A DNA stretch of 22,163 nucleotides from Euryarchaeota archaeon UBA242. GTDB taxonomy: Archaea > Thermoplasmatota > Poseidoniia > Poseidoniales > Poseidoniaceae. Position numbers and translations under genes: made by a program. Numbering within the stretch: the stretch's first letter is position 1; every line of letters starts with the position of its first letter. A model generated the notes under the pieces. It searched no databases, was not told the origin of the DNA, and saw only the letters and a list, made by a program, of their open reading frames with translations. Of this stretch, positions 16,793 to 22,163 are shown in pieces. Location of the stretch: contig DAJY01000044.1 of assembly GCA_002499015.1 (NCBI GenBank), forward strand, positions 1 to 22,163. Reading direction: 5' to 3'.

Positions 16793-19700
16793 ATGTCAAA
16801 TGTATTTTCCACCCTCCATCCAAAATTGGTAGAAGCACTGAAAGTTCGGGGTTGGAAACCAACCCCGGTACAGCAAATAGCGATACCAGAACTGATGGCG
16901 GGCGATGACAGAATTATTATCGCACCCACTGGCTCAGGAAAAACTCTGTCAGCAGTATTACCGATTCTGCATCGTTGTTTAGAAGAAGAGTGGGACCCTT
17001 TAGCAATAATATACATCACGCCATTGCGAGCATTGAATCGGGATGTAGACCGAAGATTGGGTGAAATCGCTGAAGCGGTTGGACTCAAAATAGGTTTGAG
17101 GCATGGTGATACAACTCAGAATGAAAGAGCAAAACAAGTTCGCAACCCACCGCATCTATTGGTGACGACTCCAGAAACATTCCAATTGATGTTTACTGGT
17201 AAAAACTTGAGAAAGTTATTGACCAGTGTCAAGGTAGTAATCGTTGATGAAGTTCATGATTTGGCGGCCAGTGAAAGAGGTTGGCAATTGAATATTGGAA
17301 TATCACGATTGGAGATGATGACAGGCCAACCGGTTCAGAGAATCGGGTTATCCGCTACTGTCGGCAACCCTCAACAAGTCGCTGAATGGCTTTCACCAAA
17401 AAAAGGTAAAGCGGTTGTTGCCATGGGTCATAGAGATACAAAATTGACTGTAGAAGCAGAACCTACAACCGCTGAAGATGAAATCGGTTGTATGGAATTA
17501 GCAATCCAATCTCCAAGAGAACACGCAACATATCGAAGATTGAATGAGATTTTGAGAAAAGATCCTCCTTGTTTGGTATTCGTCAATTCTAGAAACGATG
17601 CTGAAACGATTGCTAGCAGATTGTCGAGTATGGCACCCGACCTATCGATTGGAGTTCATCACGGTTCCTTAGCCACTGCAACGCGTCAAAAAATGGAAGA
17701 TGATTTACGGGAAGGAAAACTATCTGGTTTAGTTTGTACATCCAGTTTAGAATTGGGAATAGATGTTGGAAAAATCAATCGTATTGTGCAGATCAAAAGT
17801 CCTCGTTCTGTTGATTCAATGTTACAGCGTGTTGGTCGAGCAGACCATCGTTTAGGTGGATTAGGACGAGGTCATTTATTGTCTTGGAATGCAGATGATG
17901 TGGCTGAGGCTGCTGTCATTGCTAGGCGAGCAATGGAAGGAAAAATTGAGCCTGTTGAATGGAGAGATATGCCCTATTCTGTTGCTGCAAATCAAATCGT
18001 TTTAATGGCTCATTCATTCGGAGCTGTACCTATTTCAGAGATGACTGAATGTATTGCCAATAGTAGTCAATTTGAACGATGGCGCCAAGAGGATACTGAA
18101 AATATTGCAACCATCTTATCGGAAGGATGGGTTGTAAGGATTTGTACTGACCCAGTTGAAATTCCTTGGTATAGATGGCCTAAAACTGTGTATGAACTCG
18201 CACGTGTGGAAGCATTGGCAAAGGGTAAGGAATTGCCTGAAGAAAGGCCACTGTTCACAATACCTGAAGATGAAATCCCTAATGCGATAAAGAACATTAA
18301 GGTCATAGTTCCCAAACGATTCTCCAAGGGATGGATCTCAACTGCTGGAAGAACTAGACAATGGGTTACAAACCATCTTTCAATGATACCTGATAAGCAA
18401 AAGTATCGCGTTAGAGATGCTGTGACACGCTCTACTTTAGGAAGCGTCGATGAGGCTTTCGTACTGAGTTTGAACGATTCTGGTGAAGATGATGATGGTT
18501 CTACAAGGCGTTTCGTTATGGCTGGAAGAACCTGGTTGATCATTGATGCAGACTCTGAAAAGTCAGAATTGCTGGTAACTCCGGTTACCGATCAAGCCCA
18601 TGCACCTCAATGGACTGGAGAATTACCACCGGTGCCAAAAGAAGTTGCCAGAGATATTGGTCGCCTTCGTCAATTGGTTGCCGATGACTTGAATTTGCTT
18701 GAAGGAGTAGAAGATGAAGGCGATGATGAAGAAAGTGAAAATCAAGTTGGCCTAGATGTTAACGGAATCTTTGCAGAACGAGATTCAAAACTATCCGACC
18801 ATCCTATCGATGGTGAGGCGATGAGTTTGCTCAGTGAAGCGATTCGCAGTCATATTGAAGCAACTGGTCACCTTCCTACAGACCGTAAAATAACCATTGA
18901 AGAAAGAGATGATGCTGTAGTAATCAACTCCTGTAATGGTTCAAGAATCAATGAAGCAATCGGCCAATTCCTACTAGCGATGGCCAGTACAAAATCAGGT
19001 GGATGGGGAAGATTAGTGGTTGAACCGACAAGAATATCGTTACAGGTTTCAGGTGTTAACGGTCGTGATTTCCTAAATTGGTTGATGGATACACCACCTG
19101 ATGCAATCACTGGACTGCTAAGCGTAACATTGCCAAATTCTCGTCAAGTAAGATGGAGATTTGCTCAAGTTGCAAAAACTTTTGCAATACTAAGGCATGG
19201 TGTTGACCCGAGAAAAATAAATCTCCAATCACTGTTGAAAAAGTACCGTGGTACTGTGGTAATGGAGGAAGTTCTTGGAAAGTTATTCCATGAAAGAATG
19301 GATGTTGATGGTGCGAGAGATATAGTTCATGCAATCCAATCTGGTTTAATCAGCATAGAAATAACCGCAACTGGTCCTTTGGGTATCTCAAACCACAATA
19401 GCCGAGATATGCTATTGCCAAATTGGGATAATGCTGCTGTAAGGGCAAGACTGAAACTAAGGTTAGAGAATGAGAGAGCTGTATTATGTTGCTTGAAATG
19501 TAAAGCGACTAGAAGATTTAGAGTTGCTAGATACAAAGAGATGGACGATGTCAAACAATGTCTGAAATGCAAAGGCCTAATGATGGCATGTGCGAGAGAA
19601 GGAATGCAAAAAATGCTTGTCGAATGGGTTAATTCAACCGATCCTAAGGATGAGGGGCGTATGATGAAGAATGCAACCACTGTGGCCAACAGAGGATATG

Positions 19701-19849
19701 ATGCAATTCTATGTTTGATGGGAAGAGGAATTGGAGAAGCGACCGCTCAACGTGTATTGAGAAAGGTTACTCCAAATGACTTAGATTCACTATTACATAC
19801 GATTCATAAAGCAGAAGTGGAATATGCAAGAACCCGTCGTTTTTGGTAG
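16793..19849 (+). CDS. lhr: Lhr-family superfamily 2 DNA/RNA helicase with C-terminal Cys4 zinc motif
   Basis: Lhr enzymes are ATP-driven helicases of DNA and RNA-DNA hybrids linked to archaeal repair. This 1018-residue protein shows the SF2 motifs in order: a Q-like motif (TPVQQIAIPEL), Walker A APTGSGKT (44-51), TPLRALNRD, TTPETFQLM, DEVH (152-155), SAT (187-189), VFVNSRNDAE, SLELGIDVG, and QRVGRADHR (Q345). After the two RecA domains come winged-helix and Lhr-core regions. An Asp/Glu-rich linker lies at ~638-652. A zinc-type motif follows near the end, C900-x2-C903 and C923-x2-C926. The C-terminus (GRGIGEATAQRVLRKVTPND) looks like a helix-hairpin-helix DNA-binding unit. The start is ATG 16793 with GGGGAGGG directly upstream, at unusually short spacing. 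The C-terminal Cys motif may place it in the aLhr1 rather than aLhr2 group; I am not sure of that. Confidence 0.9.
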   Translation: MSNVFSTLHPKLVEALKVRGWKPTPVQQIAIPELMAGDDRIIIAPTGSGKTLSAVLPILHRCLEEEWDPLAIIYITPLRALNRDVDRRLGEIAEAVGLKIGLRHGDTTQNERAKQVRNPPHLLVTTPETFQLMFTGKNLRKLLTSVKVVIVDEVHDLAASERGWQLNIGISRLEMMTGQPVQRIGLSATVGNPQQVAEWLSPKKGKAVVAMGHRDTKLTVEAEPTTAEDEIGCMELAIQSPREHATYRRLNEILRKDPPCLVFVNSRNDAETIASRLSSMAPDLSIGVHHGSLATATRQKMEDDLREGKLSGLVCTSSLELGIDVGKINRIVQIKSPRSVDSMLQRVGRADHRLGGLGRGHLLSWNADDVAEAAVIARRAMEGKIEPVEWRDMPYSVAANQIVLMAHSFGAVPISEMTECIANSSQFERWRQEDTENIATILSEGWVVRICTDPVEIPWYRWPKTVYELARVEALAKGKELPEERPLFTIPEDEIPNAIKNIKVIVPKRFSKGWISTAGRTRQWVTNHLSMIPDKQKYRVRDAVTRSTLGSVDEAFVLSLNDSGEDDDGSTRRFVMAGRTWLIIDADSEKSELLVTPVTDQAHAPQWTGELPPVPKEVARDIGRLRQLVADDLNLLEGVEDEGDDEESENQVGLDVNGIFAERDSKLSDHPIDGEAMSLLSEAIRSHIEATGHLPTDRKITIEERDDAVVINSCNGSRINEAIGQFLLAMASTKSGGWGRLVVEPTRISLQVSGVNGRDFLNWLMDTPPDAITGLLSVTLPNSRQVRWRFAQVAKTFAILRHGVDPRKINLQSLLKKYRGTVVMEEVLGKLFHERMDVDGARDIVHAIQSGLISIEITATGPLGISNHNSRDMLLPNWDNAAVRARLKLRLENERAVLCCLKCKATRRFRVARYKEMDDVKQCLKCKGLMMACAREGMQKMLVEWVNSTDPKDEGRMMKNATTVANRGYDAILCLMGRGIGEATAQRVLRKVTPNDLDSLLHTIHKAEVEYARTRRFW

Positions 19850-19858
19850 TGAGAGTTC

Positions 19859-19882
19859 AATTGCAAAATTAATTTTCCAATT
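19859..19882. repeat. 24-base near-perfect palindrome after the helicase gene
   Basis: AATTG-c-AAAATT/AATTTT-c-CAATT is an inverted repeat centred between 19870 and 19871 with one mismatched pair (C19864 and C19877). The inner 12 bases are a perfect palindrome. It starts 10 bases after the helicase stop. It could be a terminator hairpin or a binding site for a dimeric regulator of folC. Confidence 0.4.
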
Positions 19883-19889
19883 AGAAAAT

Positions 19890-19935
19890 ACTCCATAAAT
19901 ATTAGCAATAATTTTAGTGATTAAAATAATGTTCG
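19890..19935 (+). promoter_or_regulatory. folC: Candidate promoter of folC
   Basis: The AT-rich stretch contains TATA-like CATAAATATTA near 19893-19903 and TTAAAATAA at 19921-19929. The latter is about 30-35 bases before the folC ATG. No Shine-Dalgarno precedes ATG 19960, so a leaderless or very short leader transcript is likely. Confidence 0.4.
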
Positions 19936-19959
19936 CCAAAGATGCTATGAGATATACCC

Positions 19960-21267
19960 ATGAGCCTTGACATGGGGCAGACTATGGAAGATGTTCGCCA
20001 ATGGCTAAATTCTTCTAAATCCAAAGGAATGGCTTTGGGTTTACTCAATACCAAACAGGCACTCGACCGATTGAACCTAAAATTTGATAATACTCATATT
20101 TTTCATGTAGCAGGAAGCAATGGAAAAGGCACAACTTGTGCAATATTAGCCGCTTCAGTACAACTTTCCGGCCATTCATCCGTATTATTCTCATCACCAC
20201 ATGTTAGCAGAATTGAAGAAAGAATTAGAATTGATGGAGTGCCAATAGCTAGTGATTTATTTGATAGTGCATTGGCAGAAGTTAAGCAGATTAGTGAAGA
20301 AAGTCCTGCAATTGACTTGACTTTTTTTGAAATCACATACCTTTGTGCTATGGTTACAGCATCTAGCCACAATGTCGATGTATTAATTTTGGAAACTGGG
20401 TTGGGTGGAAGACTAGATGCTACTAGAACTGCTCCAGCCGACACCTGTATCATCACGTCTATTTCGGCCGAACACACCGATATCTTAGGAGATGACATCT
20501 GTAAAATCGCGCAGGAGAAGGTCGCGATAGCAAGGCCTGGTGTCAAGGTGATTATTCGCGACCCTGAAAATGAGGATATCAAAGCGGCAATGCGTGAGGA
20601 ATGTCAAGCCGCTGGAAACATTGAACTTGGTGAAATACCACTTCCGGCTCAGCCTATTTTTATTGAGATTCCACAGATGGTTACCACCCGACAAGAGGCA
20701 GCAATCCTTGTTGATCAAACATTGAAGAGAACCGGGATGGACACATCAACTGTGTGGCAGGCAAAGAACTCAATTCGTTGGCCTGCTCGTATGCAATTTA
20801 TTCCTGCTGGAAAAACAGGTGGTCATGAATTCTTGCTCGATGGGGCTCATAACCCAAGCGGCATGGCCAGAATAATGCCTGAGGTTGCAAATATGATTGA
20901 AAGTTATAAAATTCAAGCATGGTCGCTAATTTTTGCAGCTTCACCTCAGCAAGAAATAGGCGCATTCATTGCCCCATTGCTTGAATACTGTCAAAAAAAT
21001 CCACCTCGTCAAATAATCATCACCGCTCCGCAAGGAGGGAGATATCCTGGTATTGAACCTCAACAATTGATGAATCACTTCATGGCGATTGATTGCGACA
21101 TCTCAGCAGTTGAATATCCAGAAAGTGCATTATCCATAATAGAGGACGAAGAACCGCAGGATGTCGGTCTTGTCGTCAGCCTTGGCACCTTGTATTTACA
21201 AGGAAATATACTCGGACTATTGTATCTTGATAGCGATGAGGACCTAAGTTTACTAGCGAAGAGATGA
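19960..21267 (+). CDS. folC: FolC: folylpolyglutamate synthase / dihydrofolate synthase
   Basis: FolC is a Mur-ligase-family enzyme that joins glutamate to dihydropteroate or to folates using ATP, which keeps one-carbon cofactors in the cell. The 435-residue length fits the family. The P-loop VAGSNGKGTT is at 50-59 and is followed by SSPHVSRIEERIRIDG, the usual FolC region after the P-loop. LETGLGGRLDATRT and SAEHTDILGDD cover the Mg and second-substrate region. The segment with the modified-Lys-type QEKVAIARPG is present. LLDGAHNPSGM (D294, H297, N298) marks the C-terminal ligase domain. All expected motifs are present. The start is ATG 19960 (further ATGs at 19972 and 19984 are possible; none has a clear ribosome site). 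It is followed after 35 bases by the dCMP-deaminase gene, so a two-gene folate/thymidylate-precursor unit is likely. Some archaea use other C1 carriers, so the exact substrate is not fixed. Confidence 0.92.
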   Translation: MSLDMGQTMEDVRQWLNSSKSKGMALGLLNTKQALDRLNLKFDNTHIFHVAGSNGKGTTCAILAASVQLSGHSSVLFSSPHVSRIEERIRIDGVPIASDLFDSALAEVKQISEESPAIDLTFFEITYLCAMVTASSHNVDVLILETGLGGRLDATRTAPADTCIITSISAEHTDILGDDICKIAQEKVAIARPGVKVIIRDPENEDIKAAMREECQAAGNIELGEIPLPAQPIFIEIPQMVTTRQEAAILVDQTLKRTGMDTSTVWQAKNSIRWPARMQFIPAGKTGGHEFLLDGAHNPSGMARIMPEVANMIESYKIQAWSLIFAASPQQEIGAFIAPLLEYCQKNPPRQIIITAPQGGRYPGIEPQQLMNHFMAIDCDISAVEYPESALSIIEDEEPQDVGLVVSLGTLYLQGNILGLLYLDSDEDLSLLAKR

Positions 21268-21302
21268 AACAAGGATAGGGTTAGCAAGGATTGGGTGAGA
21301 GT

Positions 21303-21779
21303 ATGAAGGACAAGCATTTAGCAATCCGTATTCAACAATGCTTAACTTTGGCTGAGGCTTCTAATTGCCCTCGCAGAAAATTCGGCGCACTGTTGGTTGA
21401 TCCTGCGAGAAATGTAATCTTGATGGATGGCTATAACGGTGGACCAAGAGGTGGAGGACGCCTTTGTGGTGGTGAAGAATGTTTGAGAGATAGCCAAAGC
21501 GTTGTATCTGGTACACGGGTTGAAATCGGCTGTCACCATGCTGAAATGAATTTGATATGTAATGCAGCAGCCAATGGAGTCTCTACCAATGGTGCATGGC
21601 TAATCGTTACAGGCGAACCTTGTATGATGTGCGCTAAACTAATACACCATTCTGGAATTTCAAAGGTTGTTATTGTCGATGGTGGTTTCATGGGAGAAAA
21701 TGGTGTAGGCTATCTAGGCGAACATGGTGTTGAGATTCAAAGTGCTGATGGGCCAAAAGACCCTAGAGGTCAGGATTAG
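21303..21779 (+). CDS. dCMP deaminase-family zinc deaminase
   Basis: Enzymes of this family convert dCMP to dUMP, the precursor for thymidylate synthesis. From ATG 21303 the protein has 158 residues, normal for the family. The zinc and catalytic residues are complete: H79-A80-E81 in GCHHAEMNLI and PCMMC (C107, C110). The substrate-loop signature is DGYNGGPRGGGRLCGGEEC, close to the GYNG.P.G...C of dCMP deaminases. The Cys and His residues before the HAE motif resemble the second zinc site of some dCMP deaminases (ComEB type). A longer frame starts at TTG 21291, but GGTGAG just before the ATG and the conserved start KDKHLAIRIQQCL favour 21303. The nearby folC suggests a shared role in dTMP supply. 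A deaminase acting on another nucleotide cannot be excluded. Confidence 0.87.
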   Translation: MKDKHLAIRIQQCLTLAEASNCPRRKFGALLVDPARNVILMDGYNGGPRGGGRLCGGEECLRDSQSVVSGTRVEIGCHHAEMNLICNAAANGVSTNGAWLIVTGEPCMMCAKLIHHSGISKVVIVDGGFMGENGVGYLGEHGVEIQSADGPKDPRGQD

Positions 21780-21793
21780 CATTTTAATAATAT

Positions 21794-21807
21794 TTTAAAT
21801 TTATAAA
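21794..21807 (+). promoter_or_regulatory. TATA box of the right-edge membrane protein gene
   Basis: TTTAAATTTATAAA is the clearest archaeal TATA-like sequence in the window. It lies about 35-45 bases before the ATG at 21841, in the T-rich gap after the deaminase stop. That gap may also act as the deaminase terminator. Confidence 0.55.
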
Positions 21808-21819
21808 GCATACGATTTT

Positions 21820-21834
21820 CCCCCTTTAGGGGGG
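21820..21834 (+). promoter_or_regulatory. C5/G6 inverted repeat overlapping the ribosome-binding site
   Basis: CCCCC-TTTA-GGGGGG lies 6 bases before ATG 21841. The G run is also the only Shine-Dalgarno-like sequence, so a hairpin in the mRNA would hide it. If transcription starts downstream of the C run (25-27 bases from the TATA box is about 21830), the hairpin would not form. Confidence 0.35.
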
Positions 21835-21840
21835 AATGGT

Positions 21841-22163
21841 ATGGGCGTGACAGTCATATGCAAGCCCGAACTCGCATCTGTTATGAGCGACGACAATGAG
21901 TCCGGTAATACGGACCGCGATATTTCCGATAAATTCGCTGCAATCGAGAGAGAACTTCGTGCTGAATCATTTTTTGATTCAATAAAAGACCAGTTACCTG
22001 GAATGTTTGGAATGGCATTTATGTTCGTTATTACCATTTTAATTGCACTTTTTATCAGACCTTGGTATGATATTGCTGGCCTACATGCATTTGGAGAAGC
22101 AGGTGCTACTCAAGTCAAATATATCGCAATGGAATTGTTTTTTATCTTTATTTTTACCGGAGT
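21841..22163 (+). CDS. Presenilin-like (A22 family) membrane aspartyl protease, N-terminal part (runs off right edge)
   Basis: The frame is open from ATG 21841 to the window end (107 complete codons). After a hydrophilic acidic N-terminus of ~55 residues come a membrane helix (GMFGMAFMFVITILIALFI), a short loop (RPWYDIAGLHAFGEAGATQ) and the start of a second helix (YIAMELFFIFIFTG). The AGL-x-AF loop between helices one and two matches what I recall of archaeal presenilin homologues, which cut within membrane helices using two Asp residues. Those Asp residues would lie beyond the window, so the call rests on the loop only. ATG 21841 has a G-rich ribosome-site-like run 6 bases upstream; ATG 21883 is an alternative. 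Confidence 0.55.
   Translation, partial: MGVTVICKPELASVMSDDNESGNTDRDISDKFAAIERELRAESFFDSIKDQLPGMFGMAFMFVITILIALFIRPWYDIAGLHAFGEAGATQVKYIAMELFFIFIFTG

Overview
The window looks like a chromosomal segment of a planktonic archaeon. The best fit is a Marine Group II euryarchaeon (Poseidoniales, Thermoplasmatota), inferred from gene content rather than any marker gene. The archaeal signs are a c-di-AMP synthase of the archaeal DacZ layout, a signal peptidase with His in place of the bacterial Lys, an Hjc-like resolvase, an Lhr-type helicase, TATA-like boxes before several genes, and very large Ig-rich surface proteins. The DNA is AT-rich, tightly packed and almost fully coding. I see no rRNA, tRNA, CRISPR array, insertion sequence or phage gene.

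Layout. Positions 1-4785 (minus) hold the first 1595 codons of a giant exported protein that runs off the left edge. It contains a TIGR03790-like domain that appears to be split by inserted PA14 and LamG modules. A short divergent promoter region follows, then a plus-strand pair: a macro-domain protein (4933-5571) and a DacZ-like diadenylate cyclase (5581-6429). From 6430 to 10094 the genes alternate strands and meet tail to tail with 0-3 bases between stops: an unknown protein (minus), an M50 site-2-protease-like membrane protein (plus), an Hjc-like nuclease (minus) and an RNase H/RuvC-fold protein (plus). Positions 10095-15137 (minus) encode a second giant surface protein, complete, with an N-terminal signal, a C-terminal membrane anchor and an acidic tail.

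The rest lies on the plus strand: a small two-helix membrane protein, an archaeal signal peptidase I with a Cys-bearing insertion, an Lhr-family helicase with a C-terminal Cys4 zinc motif, folC, a dCMP-deaminase-family enzyme, and the start of a presenilin-like (A22) membrane protease that runs off the right edge.

Three themes recur. Secretion and envelope: two giant exported proteins, signal peptidase, and two predicted intramembrane proteases (M50, A22). Nucleotide and one-carbon metabolism: macro domain with c-di-AMP synthase, and folC with dCMP deaminase. DNA repair and recombination: Hjc-like and RuvC-fold proteins back to back, plus Lhr. The observations most worth following are the split TIGR03790 domain, the coupled macro/DacZ pair with an altered RHR motif, and the divergent pair of nuclease-fold genes.
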